Of a stretch of 64,000 nucleotides of DNA, positions 10,960-23,116 are shown in pieces; positions within the stretch are counted from its first letter, which is position 1, and every line of letters starts with the position of its first letter. The DNA is taken from positions 248,001 through 312,000 of the forward strand of contig NC_063017.1 in the NCBI RefSeq assembly GCF_020509005.1, written 5' to 3'. The DNA comes from Fulvia fulva. Lineage: Eukaryota > Ascomycota > Dothideomycetes > Mycosphaerellales > Mycosphaerellaceae. The position numbers and the translations under genes were made by a program. Under the pieces are notes generated by a model, which worked only from the letters and a program-made list of their open reading frames with translations, searched no databases and was not told the origin of the DNA.

Positions 10960-12559
10960 GACTGGGGATCAGGCTTCCCCATCGAGCCGCAGCTGCGGCT
11001 ATCCTCTAAACCAACCAAGATTTGCGTATGCCACGAAGCCATACTCGCCCGTTCGCCTAGGGCAATGTTGCTGGCTGTGATATGCATTGACAGCCCGGGG
11101 TCTGCAGCTTGCGTGCTTGCGTGCGTGCATCCCAACAGAGCTTCGCCAGCGCATCATCTGATGGTTGCCATGCGCAGAATCGAGTGAGAGGTACCCGCGG
11201 TTGATTGTCGCTGTCGTGGCGGAGACGAACCATTGGCAGCTGGCCACGGGCTGACGATTGATCGAAACCGCATGAAATTGAAATGAGATATCGGGAAATG
11301 AAGTCCGGAATATACACTAGACCAACGGCCGGCTCGCTCGGGACGTTCTTGCTCGTGCGCTAGTGGCTGACCCCTGTCCATTGGCAGCACGCGTTGACGT
11401 GAAGAACGCCCTGCCACGCAGCAGAGGCTGTGCATATACTGTGATTGAAGATGGCTCCTTCTCCACTGACACTCACATGCCCATGTCATCCAGATCCCGC
11501 AGCTGTACACCAATCCGACGCTCGCAATATCCCGATATGACAACGCGGAAAACGCAGGCCCAGGCGGAACCTTATTTGATGCGACTCCACCCGCATCTGC
11601 CTTGAACTTCTCCACAAAGGAACGCGCAACCCTGCTCGCCGTCCAGATCGATGACCGCCAAGCCAGAAACTCGGACGGACAGAACAACACTTCCGGTCCT
11701 CACATGCACGACACCCCAGCCACGCTTTCAAATCGCTATAGGCGTGATCAGAACGTGCGGCGTGCCTCTGTACGACCGGCATGCCGACATCACCTCCGGA
11801 TCGGGCACTGACATCCTCGTGGTGGTGGTCACCGTGGTCGTCGTGAGGAGTTGAGGCCCGCGACCCCACGACTCCACAGCGCACGAGGGGGGCAACGACA
11901 TGGTTGCGATCACCACTTCCCAAGTCATGGCCTGCCTCCTCATCAGCTTCCAACTACTCAGCATTGAAAAATGCCGCGACCTTCGGGGCGAGAAAAGTCT
12001 GCCGCCTGATGACCATTGACACTGAGTGGGAGGGATGAGGAGCATTGGGTTTAACAGACAGAAGACATCATGTCCATCGCTTGTACTCTTTGCTGGCCTG
12101 TCCGCTGTGCTGGGGAAGCGCACTACCTCCTAGTGCTGCATCTCAATGGCATGGATGCACGCTGAACGAGTATCGGTTGCTTTACCAGACTGTCATTCAT
12201 GTTTATCGCTTCTCACTGTGTTGGAGAAGTGCAATGACCTGTGATTCACAGCAGATGAACAACCGGTAGACGTGCACCGCTTCTGAGACCTCTTGTCCTT
12301 CGCTTTGATTCGTTCTCATCGGGCGCTGACAGCAACAGAGCGGCAGACCCAGCAGTTGTCGAGGCCGTGAAAGCACATACTGCGTCACGCATCATGCGTG
12401 AAGTGAAGTGCATCAGACTTGAATACATTGGTAGCCCGGCGCTCTAACTTCATCTGCACAGCGCGTGGCTGCATGACCTGCATACACGTCAGCTGCGGAA
12501 CACCCGGCGACAAAACCCGAACCACCTCACAATTCAGCCACCACGCACCACGCATGCAT
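10960..12559. other. 1.6-kb region without a supported gene
   Basis: Several open frames of 100-180 codons overlap here on the minus strand, the longest at 11154-11690, but none shows a recognisable domain. I could not join them with convincing splice sites. A diverged small gene cannot be excluded. Confidence 0.4.
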
Positions 12560-14369
12560 CTACACATTCACGAGACAAGGACTATCCACGGATCCAAAGC
12601 CGGCCGCCACGCCGCCTTCTTCGCTCTGATCACCCTTGGTACGCAACAAGAATCCCGCCTCGAAGTTGTCTAGAATCTCGCGTTTCCCGTCGTTGACGCT
12701 CTTCCACACGCATGCACCGTAGATGCCCAGCTCGCAGATCACACCGCCTGTTTGGACTTCTCCGTTGCGGAAGATGCTGTTGCTCTGTGCCGGTGGCTCG
12801 ATCATCTCCATGAGGATGTATGCTGGCCAATGAGACTCGGGTAGGCTCTGTTTGTTGTCAGTAGAGATGGTGGCCGTGGTTGGGGTATGTGTACTCACCT
12901 TGAGGAATGCAGGTATTGCCTTGCGGTAGACGTTGTTGCCGCCGCCTTCACGCTGGGGCTTCAACACGTATTTGACGGCTGTCTCGGGGTTTGTCGCGAG
13001 CTTCCGCGCTTCGATGCCAGCTTCGCTCTTGTCGAGTGGATATATGGGTGCGAAAGTGCCAAGGACAGTGGCAGCTTTTGCCTCATCTGGCAAGAACTTC
13101 GCCAAGTGAGGTGAGTGGGGTGTTGCCAGGACTTGCTGTACCTTCTTCGTGCCTGCAAGCTGAGTGAGCACAGTGGGGCACTTGATTGCAGCACTCCGCT
13201 CCAGCAGAAGTCTGGCATCCCACTGTGACTGATCTTTGTAGTCTGTTGGGGCATATCCAGCTCTGAAGTATATGACGGTAGCTTCGTAATGCTTGCTAGG
13301 TGAATGAGGTGGGGTGTAAATCAGGTTCCTGTGGCTGTCGAGCTTTGTGTCTTGAAGGACTCTGTCAAAAGACAGACGGAACGTCTTGATGCCATCGTTG
13401 TCGTTCAGGGCATATTCCAGATGCCGCTGATCAAACACATTCCGCTCGGGGTCTTGCACCAGGAAAAGGACTACAGTTGGCAAGCCAGTTTTGGACGCTC
13501 CGTAGGCCTTGTGTGCAGAGGCCATGCCCTTTGCAAGTGACGCTATCGATTGGCTCTCTGGCTGCGCAGCGTCGTTTATGATCGTTGACACCGAATCGGG
13601 GTATGCATCAATGGCTCGCAGATGCCGGTGAAGCTTAGTAACCTTCCCAGATAGACCGCCAAAGGAAGATGCAATCGTGTTGAACTCGACTTGCTTGACA
13701 GTCGGCTTGGGGGCGTGATCTTGGCCAAGATGGACCATGTAATCCGAGCGGAACAGGCCAAGGTTCAGAGACTACAGTATCGTTAGCCACAACACTTCAG
13801 TTGGGGTTGAGTAGATGCGCAGTACCTGAGCGAAGCCCTCCTTCTTCACAGCTAGATGCACCTTCCACAGGCCAGCCATAAAGTCATCAATCTCAACGAG
13901 CCTATGACGAACATCAGCACATGGACTGATGAAGAGGCTCGTGAGACGATGCATGTGACTGGGCAAGTGAGGAGCATGAATGGCGCAGGTGACCGGGCAT
14001 GCTGTGATGTAAGTGAGGCAGAACATGAAGAGCACATGCTATCCAGCCGTGGGTGTCATTCTTGAAAGTGAAGACCTACTCTTCGACAATGCCTGTCAAC
14101 CAGTTCTCATCACTGGCAATGGCAGAGTACAGCTCATTGTACGCCTTGGCCACCGACTTTGCCTGCTCGAAGCAGACCTTCGGGAACAGACTTGGGAATA
14201 AGGTGACAGGAGCATTGCCAGCCAGTGCTTCACCAGGATTCTTGTCGGTTGCAACATAGGACGGTGCTGGTCTGACAGCAAGTCCGTTGGCGATCGACCA
14301 GTCCTTCAGGCTCTGTAGTAGGTATTGTTCTTGCGCCTTGTTCAGCTCTGGTGGGTATGTTGGATACAT
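12560..14369 (-). CDS. gsh2: Glutathione synthetase
   Basis: Four exons: 14369-14080, 13901-13826, 13771-12899 and 12847-12560, giving 508 aa, the usual length for the eukaryotic enzyme. Introns are 178, 54 and 51 nt. The protein ligates gamma-glutamylcysteine and glycine with ATP, the last step of glutathione synthesis, in the cytosol. Visible landmarks are the N-terminal YPPELN, an LGLFRSDYM strand, ECNTI-like VEFNTIASSFGG, a glycine-rich ATP loop KPQREGGGNN at residues 393-402 and the C-terminal substrate lid GGVAAGFG. The start at 14369 follows an upstream Asn-rich in-frame extension that looks like leader. The third intron is a multiple of three and open, so it could be misread as coding. 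Confidence 0.95.
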
Positions 14370-15576
14370 GGTAGCTGATATTGCCTTCAGAACTGGTTGT
14401 AGGTTGTTGTTGTTGTTGTTTGAACGATCAACAAAGTCGAAGGTCGATCTTTCCTTCTCATCTTCTCGATGCGAGATCGGCATTTCGTGATTTGAGCCGA
14501 GCCGCCGATCAGCCGCTCTGACTTCAACTTTCCCGCCGCTTCTGGCCAACAGCTAGACGGCGCATTGGAAGTCGCTCACACCACGACCAGCCCACAGTAC
14601 AGAAAACTGGATATAGCAGGCGGTATACCCACCGCCCCGGCATATCGCGCACGTTGGGAACGTTCCTCAACACCTTGCGCCGACACCCAATCTTCGGCCT
14701 ACTGCTCGAGTCCTCAACCACGTACAACACGCGATACCTCGAAGATACGATCGCGCGACATAGCAGATGGGACAGTAGGGTACAACGATGCGAGAAGTTT
14801 ACGGACAATTTGTGAAGCGGCCACCGTCACGGGAGTGGCCTGCTCCTTGGACTTGAAAGAGCAGATTCATACGGCACAGCACAGCGCTTAGGCCACAGAT
14901 CGGAGCATCACACCTGTGCTGCTTCTGGCTTGGAAGACAACTGTAAGGCATATCTGGTGAAGAGCAGGAGCTAGCAAAACACCTCAGCCGGACATTTGAG
15001 CACTTCCAGCAGGCAACACGGCCTCATACTTTCAGGTAGGTCATGCCCCCGAGGCTGCCCTTCCTTTACAAATTATGGTGTTATTTGCTTCTCGCATTGC
15101 TTGAGGCGACCCCTCCATGACTCGGCTGGGGTTGAGGTTGGGCCTGCAATGGCTACATGCTTTGGCTGCTGCGGGACAACTGAAGGGATTCATTCACTCG
15201 ATCCCATACTCTGCCGTGTCTGTTCTTGTAACGAGCTGTTGTACCTCTTGTTTCCACCTTTCTGATTCTTGACATGACAGGCAGCACAAACTCTCAGACA
15301 TCGCAAGTGGTCTTGCAGCTCCACTATCTCGATAATACAATTCGACCTGGCCAACACGACTGCTCACAGCACACTGTTGGTGGTGCCCTAGCGGTGCTTG
15401 ACGCTTCACGGCGCATACCATCACATTCGACGACACAATACGGTGGAAACCCACGTGACCTCGTGTTGGCGCGCGCTCGAGGCAACACCGGCCTCGAAAG
15501 CAGCTCCACAACTGCACTCGAACCTTCTCGAGACAACAACAACTACCACGTCAATTTGCGCTGAAAGACCACCGCC
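14370..15576. other. Divergent promoter region between GSH2 and the SNF2 gene
   Basis: About 1.2 kb with no credible open frame. A CACGTG E-box lies at 15452-15457, about 120 bp before the SNF2 ATG. A GTT microsatellite near 14401-14420 lies in the leader of the glutathione synthetase gene. Confidence 0.5.
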
Positions 15577-18500
15577 ATGGATGCTGATCCGTGGGTGTGG
15601 TCCGCCGAACAGGTGGCACAATTCTTCCAAAGCGAGGCAGCGACCTTGATCCAAGACAAGCCCAATAGTCAATTACCAGACTTGGTGTCACTCGCTCAGA
15701 CATTGCTAGACGAAGGTGTCGCAGGAGCGGATCTGCTAACCCAGGTGGACTCAAACTTCCTGAAAGAAGACTGTGGCATCCGTCAGCTAGGCAAGCGAAG
15801 CTCTATTATCTACTGCATTACACGCCTTCGAGGGCAGTCCGATGGCTATCAACAGAGAGACGGTGTCCCGGGACTTCGGACTCCACAGTCACTCAATGTC
15901 TTACCACCGCAACCCCCAAGTTTACTGCAGCAGCCACTTCCCACCCCAGCGTTGGACTCACCAGGAGAACGTGTGCGCTCTGGAGAGATTGCAGTCCAGG
16001 ATCGCAAGGGTCGTAAACGCCGCAAGCTCGATCTCAGCGCAACAGTCGAGAAGGCTCCTACTGGCGGTTTCATGGCTGACTCTAGCCTACCCATTGACAA
16101 CCTTTTCTACGGTAAAATGCAATTCAGTCGGGAGATCGGCGATCTGGAACCTTCAGCAAACATTGAACAACACCAGACAGAGTCGAACCCCGACCTGGAA
16201 GTGTATCAAATCATGTCTGATGAACAGCCTGCTGGTGATGTGCAGTACGTCTATCGTCAAGTGAAGCATCTCTTCATGAACGACTCCACCAAGCATGTCA
16301 AACGTCGTGGTCGAGATGCAATCGCCATCTTACCATACCGCGAGCGCCTCCTTCCTGAGGGAAAGGCAGTGTCAGCAACTGTGTTCGTGCCAGACGACGG
16401 GGCCGAAGATGGCGCCATGGCAGTCCGCGAAAACGCAGCGTTTCTCGACGAAGAGGTTGACTACAATGAGTCCACTGAGCAGCAGCATACCGATGGTACG
16501 TGGGACTATCTGACCACGAATTGGAAGAGCAAGCCAGATGAGGATGTCCTGCCTGAGTACGGTCAGTCCGACGCCGAAGACAACGAGATGCCTTCTGATC
16601 TTGAACGTGAGGTGGACGAAGAGGAGGCGGAGAGACAAAAGGAAGCAGAGGCGAGGCCAGGCAAAGAGGATATTGAGAAGATCCTGGAGGAGTCTATCGA
16701 AGCTCTCGCTCAGGCATGGAGAGCAAAGAAGCTGGAAAAACTCGAGGAAAAGCAAGCTTGGACAGTATGGAAGAAGATGCGAGGAAGCAAGACGATTCGT
16801 GACGGCCTGATCGCCAACACCCATCAACAGATCCGTAGCTTCAATGAGCGATTGAGGAAGCAGAAGCGATGGATCATGGAGGAAGACTGGACTAATGCGG
16901 AGAAGCTGCAAGAACAATGCGAAATCATGGTACCGACCATCGAGGACCGCGAGTTACTACTCTGGAAGATGAAGGTGTGGAATCGCAAACAAGAGCCGTC
17001 CCACGTGATACGTCGCGGACACCACTCGGGCTCCAACAATGCCAGGCAGCCGGCACCCAGTGGCCCTGGCTTTGTGCTACAGCCTGGTGATCGACTAAGT
17101 GTTGAGCCCGCGGAAGAGCAAGACGAGGAAATGTTCCACACGCCCGAAGGAAGTCAAGCTGGAGATCAAGATGACCATGGCGAAGAGGGCGACGACGAGC
17201 AGGACGGTGCCGCTGACGACATGGATCTCGACTCTTTTAACGACAACTTCATCGTTCATGAATCTTCGCCGGTTCCGACCGTAGACGACCCGAACAGTTC
17301 AGACGTGCCCATCACACCATCCGTGCGCAAGAACGATGGCTCACAGGCACCTTCGTCAACCCCTCTTCGTAGGCGGGAGCAGACTGTCGACTCCGACTCC
17401 GACTCGGACCCGTTACCAGCTTTGCCTAAGATGCCGAAAAGCTCTTCCCAACGACCCAAATCGGAAATCTTCAAGACACCTACCAAGAAGCTTGCTTTTT
17501 CTAACAGCCAAAGCAATCCTGTGGTGTTGTCTTCAGATTCAGAGGCGCCGACATCGAGACATAACGTCAGAAAGAAGGGAGCGCTTCGAAAGCCCGGTTT
17601 CAGCGCCGATCCTCTATCCGACAAGAAAGCGGATGTCGACTCGTGGGAGCTCAGCATGCTCATCGGGAAAGGCGATCGATTGCGCTTTTTGATCAAACTA
17701 CTAGCAGAGGCTGGCCACGAGCAGAGGAAGCTCATTCAGTCCTATGTTGCGAAACTGCGCAGGCTTGGCTTCAAAGCACTACTCACGGCTACACTGGTAG
17801 AATTTCAACGTGATGCTCTATACGAAGGCGAAGACGAGAAGGCCAGAGTTGGTGCATTTTGCGCGCGGCTCTACATGACATTCCAATCTCTGGAAATTGA
17901 GCTGATGGAAGGCGCATTCGATGTCGATCCAGTCCTGGCCAAGATCATGAACGATGCACAGCAAGTTGAAATTTTCATCGGCTATCTGGAAAACGTCCTT
18001 CGTAAGAGCGACTCTGACCTCTTCGTCGCAAAGAAGCCACAGGCAAACAGATCGAGCTCCATGCTAGGCTCGTCCCCAAAGAGCGTTATTGACCTTGCAA
18101 GCGATGAAGAGCTTAGTGAAGACGAGTATCAGCGCCTCTTGAAGGACACTCCACGCAAGAAGCGAAAGCGCAAAGTCAAGGAAAGCGAATCTGCTCTTCA
18201 ATCGCAGAACAATGCAGCCAAGCGTATGGAGAGATACCAGAAGACACAGATATCTAATTCGCAGCAATTGGTGGCCATGGTGCAGCGCGACCCGACCAAC
18301 TCGAAGATCTCCATCAATCCTGTTAAGAACGAGGACGATGAGTCCATATTCATTCACCAGCCTATCGCTAGTGTTATGAAGGGCCACCAGATCGACGGAG
18401 TCCGGTTCATGTGGCGAGAAATCACCGCTGACGACGGGGACGAGACCGAACCGCAGGGGTGCTTGCTAACCCATACAATGGGTCTTGGCAAGACGATGCA

Positions 18501-20667
18501 AACCATTGCAGTTCTGGTGGCAGTGAATGAAGCTGCGCAGTCGGAGAACTTAAGAGTCTCAGCCCAGTTGCCAGCTCAGCTGCGACTGAATTCCGAGCGG
18601 GAGCGTCAGCTTCGCATCATGGTCTTGTGTCCACCCCTGCTGATAGAGAACTGGCGAAAGGAGATCAGGAGATGGGCCAGGCACAGGCTACCGAATGTCT
18701 TCTGCATTGTGTCTAGCGGCGGTGGCAAGAACAATCACTTGGACGACATGCGGACCTGGTATCGCATTGGAGGGGTACTGATCATAGGATACGAACTGTT
18801 TCGCAACAAAGTTCATCGGAAGGAGTCTAAGAGTGCGAAGACGAATCTGGCCAACAATCGAGACGGCGACGAGCTTGACCAGTATCTGTTGCGGGGTCCC
18901 GAACTTGTTGTAGCGGACGAGGTTCACAATCTGCGAAACAGAAACGCCAAATCTCTGGCCGTGGACCAAATAGAGACTCACAGCAGGATTGGTCTGAGCG
19001 GCACGCCGCTGAGTAACAACGTCGATGAAATCTATGCGTTGATCTCCTTTGCGTCACCTGGCTATCTCGGCGAAACCAAGGAGTTCAAGGCTCACTACGC
19101 AACGCCTATCCAGGCTGGCCTTTATGGTGACAGCACGCCATACGAGAAACGAAAGTCGCTGATGAAGCTGAGAGTTCTTCACAACCGCATCGAGCCCAAG
19201 ATCAATCGCGCAGACATCAACTCGCTGCGTGGCTCCATCCCGCCAAAGACCGAGTTCGTCATAACGCTACCACTCACTTCGATTCAGCAGACAGCTTACG
19301 GCAGATTCGTTTCAGCCGTGCTTGGCGACTCGAAGAACGAGAAAGCGGGTCAGTTCCAGATGTTTTCTTGGCTGGACCTATTAGGTCTGCTCACAACGCA
19401 CCCCCTAGCTTTCAAGAGGAAGCTTCTCAAGCCAGTCGTGAAGAAGACTCGCGGGAGAGCCACATCGCCGCGGGGTAGCACGGTGTCAGACAATGGAGGC
19501 GTTGACATCGATGATACTGAAGACCTTGCTGACGAGGCTGTGCTGAACCTCGGCTTTTCTCAAGAGACTGTCGACGAGATCGTGGAAGGTATCACGGATG
19601 AGCTGCAGGTGCGAGATTCTGCTAAGATGTCTATGTTGATCAGCATCCTGGAGCTTTCGGCTGCCTGTGGCGACAAAGTCCTCGTCTTCTCGGGCAGCCT
19701 TGGCACACTGGACACAGTGCAGCAGACTCTTGCTGAGAATGGTGTTGAGTGTGGCCGCATAGATGGCAACGTGCCACCAGCCAAGCGACTCTCGGTCATC
19801 GCGAAATTCGACAAAAGCTCTACTACAAACGTCCTGCTGTGCTCGACCAGGGCCAGTGGTGTGGGCCTCAACATACAAAGTGTCAACCGCGTTGTTATCC
19901 TTGATTTTGGCTTCAATCCCACACATGAGGAGCAAGCAGTCGGTCGTGCTTATCGCCTTGGTCAGCAAAAGCCCGTCTTCGTCTACCGAATGGTCATGGG
20001 CAGCACTTTCGAGGGGCACATCTACAATAAGCAGCTGTTCAAACAGAGTCTCTTTCAGCGCGTTGTTGATCGAAAGAATCCACGCCGTGTCGCTCAGAAG
20101 AATACAAGAGATTTTCTGTTCCAGCCACAGCACGTAGAGCAGAAGGACATCTCGAAGTGGCTCGGCAAGGATGACAAGGTACTTGATCGGATCTTACGGC
20201 GGGAGCTTCAGACGGCTGAGGCAGCAGGAAGTGGAGACACAATCATCCGCGACCTCACAACATACGAGACCCTACAGGAGGACGCTGGCGACGAACAGTT
20301 CACTGAACAGGAGAAGCGGGAAATCCAGGAAGAGATTGAGGCCGTCAAACGTGGCATCTTCTTTCGCCCAAGTGGCATAGCATCACAAGCAGGACCAGCG
20401 CCACCACCGACTGCTCAAGCAACGGGCCTCCCCGCTAAGAACGTGCGAGTCACCAATGTCTTACCCAAGCAAAACGTGCGGCGCTCAGTCTCCGGTGGTA
20501 AGCCTGGTCGTCCTCCATCCGCCGATAAGAACGGCGTGATGGCGCCTCCTCCTTCGACAGCCAGGCCAGCAGCTCCAGCACCAATGCCGCATGGTCTACC
20601 CACTGCCTACCCGCCAGCAGCGAGCATGCCTAATCAGGGACGACAGCGACCACCTGGCCAGAACTAG
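15577..20667 (+). CDS. SNF2-family chromatin-remodelling ATPase, ATRX/ARIP4 (Rad54-like) type, with SAM-like N-terminus
   Basis: One uninterrupted frame of 1,696 aa. Residues 2-90 look like a SAM/pointed-type helical domain (DPWVWSAEQVAQFF). A long acidic, coiled-coil stretch (about 330-480) and a disordered Ser/Asp-rich stretch (about 500-700) follow. The ATPase core has MGLGKT near residue 970, DEVH near 1111, LSGTPLSNN near 1140, and helicase-C motifs TRASGVGLNIQ and AVGRAYRLGQQ near 1425-1460. The NPIQ-like ATPIQAG segment after motif III resembles ATRX/ARIP4, not Snf2 or Ino80 proteins. The tail is Pro/Ala rich. These enzymes translocate on DNA to remodel nucleosomes or displace Rad51. 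The exact orthologue is not certain. Confidence 0.9.
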   Translation: MDADPWVWSAEQVAQFFQSEAATLIQDKPNSQLPDLVSLAQTLLDEGVAGADLLTQVDSNFLKEDCGIRQLGKRSSIIYCITRLRGQSDGYQQRDGVPGLRTPQSLNVLPPQPPSLLQQPLPTPALDSPGERVRSGEIAVQDRKGRKRRKLDLSATVEKAPTGGFMADSSLPIDNLFYGKMQFSREIGDLEPSANIEQHQTESNPDLEVYQIMSDEQPAGDVQYVYRQVKHLFMNDSTKHVKRRGRDAIAILPYRERLLPEGKAVSATVFVPDDGAEDGAMAVRENAAFLDEEVDYNESTEQQHTDGTWDYLTTNWKSKPDEDVLPEYGQSDAEDNEMPSDLEREVDEEEAERQKEAEARPGKEDIEKILEESIEALAQAWRAKKLEKLEEKQAWTVWKKMRGSKTIRDGLIANTHQQIRSFNERLRKQKRWIMEEDWTNAEKLQEQCEIMVPTIEDRELLLWKMKVWNRKQEPSHVIRRGHHSGSNNARQPAPSGPGFVLQPGDRLSVEPAEEQDEEMFHTPEGSQAGDQDDHGEEGDDEQDGAADDMDLDSFNDNFIVHESSPVPTVDDPNSSDVPITPSVRKNDGSQAPSSTPLRRREQTVDSDSDSDPLPALPKMPKSSSQRPKSEIFKTPTKKLAFSNSQSNPVVLSSDSEAPTSRHNVRKKGALRKPGFSADPLSDKKADVDSWELSMLIGKGDRLRFLIKLLAEAGHEQRKLIQSYVAKLRRLGFKALLTATLVEFQRDALYEGEDEKARVGAFCARLYMTFQSLEIELMEGAFDVDPVLAKIMNDAQQVEIFIGYLENVLRKSDSDLFVAKKPQANRSSSMLGSSPKSVIDLASDEELSEDEYQRLLKDTPRKKRKRKVKESESALQSQNNAAKRMERYQKTQISNSQQLVAMVQRDPTNSKISINPVKNEDDESIFIHQPIASVMKGHQIDGVRFMWREITADDGDETEPQGCLLTHTMGLGKTMQTIAVLVAVNEAAQSENLRVSAQLPAQLRLNSERERQLRIMVLCPPLLIENWRKEIRRWARHRLPNVFCIVSSGGGKNNHLDDMRTWYRIGGVLIIGYELFRNKVHRKESKSAKTNLANNRDGDELDQYLLRGPELVVADEVHNLRNRNAKSLAVDQIETHSRIGLSGTPLSNNVDEIYALISFASPGYLGETKEFKAHYATPIQAGLYGDSTPYEKRKSLMKLRVLHNRIEPKINRADINSLRGSIPPKTEFVITLPLTSIQQTAYGRFVSAVLGDSKNEKAGQFQMFSWLDLLGLLTTHPLAFKRKLLKPVVKKTRGRATSPRGSTVSDNGGVDIDDTEDLADEAVLNLGFSQETVDEIVEGITDELQVRDSAKMSMLISILELSAACGDKVLVFSGSLGTLDTVQQTLAENGVECGRIDGNVPPAKRLSVIAKFDKSSTTNVLLCSTRASGVGLNIQSVNRVVILDFGFNPTHEEQAVGRAYRLGQQKPVFVYRMVMGSTFEGHIYNKQLFKQSLFQRVVDRKNPRRVAQKNTRDFLFQPQHVEQKDISKWLGKDDKVLDRILRRELQTAEAAGSGDTIIRDLTTYETLQEDAGDEQFTEQEKREIQEEIEAVKRGIFFRPSGIASQAGPAPPPTAQATGLPAKNVRVTNVLPKQNVRRSVSGGKPGRPPSADKNGVMAPPPSTARPAAPAPMPHGLPTAYPPAASMPNQGRQRPPGQN

Positions 20668-20979
20668 CAGCCTGCCGCTCGTGAACCGCTGTATCGGTCG
20701 AGGCTGCCCTGGTCGCAATCAAGGAGGCGGTCGCAGATGAAGGAGTGATCACTTTGCTTTTTGGTTTGGAGTTGGCATGAGATACCCCCTGTTGCAAATA
20801 GCTCGACAGTATGATGATGTTGATGATACAGACGTCTCTCCTGTGATCGTGATCCATCTCAAAACGTGTGTGTGAAGATGAAGGTGAAAGTGAAGGTAAT
20901 AAAACGTTACATGCCATATCCTCATACTCATCTACGTATACAAAAACGCCATGCACATGCAATAGCTCATCAATGGGTA
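20668..20979. other. Convergent 3' region of the SNF2 and Na+/H+ exchanger genes
   Basis: About 310 bp between two stop codons. No gene was seen; it presumably carries both 3' UTRs. Confidence 0.6.
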
Positions 20980-23116
20980 TCAAGAAGAGCCTCCATGTCC
21001 ATTCCCGCCCCCACTCCCATGTCCCTTACTCGAGCCTCCCGGATCAAGAAGTAAATGCGGCTTCAAGAACCCTTCATCAAGCCGGTTAAACAGCGTCCCA
21101 GCATCTTCTTGCGTAGCTTGCATAATCTGCGACAAAGCGCCCCGCACATTAAGATGACTCGCCGCCGCCGCCTCGTTAGCTCTCGTGCCTGAGACGGGAT
21201 AGTTCGTATCGTCATCGCCAGCAGCCTGTCGAGACGGGGAGCGCCGTGCTGCGGGAGGGAGGTCAAGGTCATCAGTTTCCAAGTCGGAGAGGGTCCCTTC
21301 GTCTTCTTGGTAGAGGAGACCGCGTTCTGCTTGGTCTGCAGTTCGCACGCGGGAGCTGTTCCGGCGTTCGAGATCGTGGGGACCGCCTGAGCTGGGTGGT
21401 GTGCCGATGCCATGGCCGGAGCTATAAGTCGCTGTACTAGCGCGACTGCGATGTTCCCCGACGTTATCGAGGCCGATGTTGCCATTTCCGAAGCCGACGT
21501 TGCTGACTTTGGGTGTGTGGCCGTATGCGGCACCATTGCGCTTCGCCCAGGTGTTGGTGCCTTGCGGCACGGGCTCGATATCGAATTCGTCGTCGCTGTC
21601 GATTTCTTCGACGACGTTGGTGCGGATGTTGAGAATCTCGAGCATGCGGGCGGTAGTACCGCCGAAGATGATGACTGTCAACACGACCGTGACAAGGACC
21701 GTAGCGCGTAGCGCGCGACTATCTTTGCCGGAGAGACCTGCTGCTAGGGCGACACCTACAGCTCCACGGAGTCCTGCCCAGAAGAGCATTATTCTCCAAT
21801 TTTGTGGGATTTCCTCTGCTAGGCTTTCTTGTCCTCTTCGACGTGCTCTTGTGCGGATGACCCAGTTGATCAGGGCGCTGAGGGGGAAGACGGCGCACCA
21901 TCGTGCTACGCAGATTCCGATGAGGGTGATGAGAATGAAGAGGGGTTTGTATTCGAGTTCGCGTTCGGTGAAGAGGGAGAGGCCGAGGTAGATGAAGATG
22001 AAGTTCTCGGTGAGCTGCGCCATGAGGGAGAAGACGAATTTGGTGGTGAGTTGGGTTCGGCGGGACATGTTGTGGTAAGCGTAGTGTTTGAGGCAGATTC
22101 CGCAGAAAAGGAGGGCGACGATACCTAGGTAGTGCTGTTAGCTGGGTTCCGTATATCTTGCGGTGTCAACCTTACCACTCATGTGGATTGCGTTCGCGAA
22201 GAAGTATGAAGCGTATGCGATCAGGAAGATCAGACAGCTCTCGATCTTGGGGTCCCTTCGCACATGTGTGAACTTTAGCAACAAGCTGGTGGCCAATCCA
22301 ATCAGAATTCCAATCAGCAGGCTGCCAAAGAAGACCAGCAAGAAGACTCCAATACTCTCGAACAGACTCAGGATGGTCAGCTTGCCCGCCTCTTCTCCTG
22401 CCCTATACTTCTGTGCCGTCTCGAACAAGACAATAGCAATGGCATCGTTCAGAATGCTCTCCCCGAAGATGACAGTGTATAGCTTGGGATCCACCTTGTA
22501 TGTGTTGAAGATGGCCAAGATCGTTACCGGATCCGTTGCAGAGAGTGTCGCGCCAACCGAGATGGCTTCGACGAAGGAGATGTTCAGTCCTTCCAGCGGT
22601 ATCCGCGTCCAGAGCCACAAGATCACACCCAGTACGATGGCTGATATAAACGTCCCAGCAAAAGCAAATGTCAAGATACTGCCAATGTTGCGGAAGAAGT
22701 TGCCCTGTATTACCCATCAGCACTATCCTCCCTCACCGAAACACATATTCACCCACCTGATGCAACTCATACCCACTCGCCAAAATAATCGGCGGCAGCA
22801 ACAAGTTGAAAAAGAACTGATAATCAAACGTCACCACATCCAGCACAGAGTTCACACTCGTCAACCGCAGTATCAGCCCAATCACCATGCCCGCGAAAAT
22901 CGATATAACCGTCTCGTGCACCGCCTGGATCTTCTTTGATCGCAGGATATAGCTCATGAAGAAGGCCATGATCAGCAGGACGATCAAGATGAGGAGGGCC
23001 CATGATGAGTAGATCTCTTTCTGGCCTGCTTCGGGGTTCTCGTCGTCGTCGGCGTCGGAGGTTTGGCGCTTGGCTAAGGCTGTGGCGCCTTGGGCGAAGT
23101 AGTGGGAGAAGCCCAT
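20980..23116 (-). CDS. nhx1: Na+/H+ (K+/H+) exchanger, Nhx1/NHE family
   Basis: Exons 23116-22757, 22704-22176 and 22124-20980 give 677 aa; introns are 52 and 51 nt. About twelve hydrophobic helices are present. Family signatures are the amiloride-site helix FFFNLLLPPII (residues 101-111), ATDPVT, GESILNDAIAIVLFE with the ion-carrying Asp, and WAGLRGAVGVALA. A hydrophilic tail of about 210 residues ends in a Gly/His-rich stretch. Yeast Nhx1 relatives sit in late endosomes and exchange luminal H+ for Na+ or K+, controlling luminal pH and protein sorting. The N-terminus (ATG at 23116) has an early hydrophobic helix that may act as signal anchor. It is transcribed away from the sugar transporter at 24001. 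Confidence 0.92.

Noticed and set aside
11154..11690. A 178-codon minus-strand open frame
   Set aside because: The first 60 residues look protein-like, but the rest does not, and no splice to neighbouring frames was convincing.
19486..20133. A 215-codon minus-strand open frame opposite the SNF2 gene
   Set aside because: It lies antisense to the conserved helicase C-terminal domain and has no recognisable motif.
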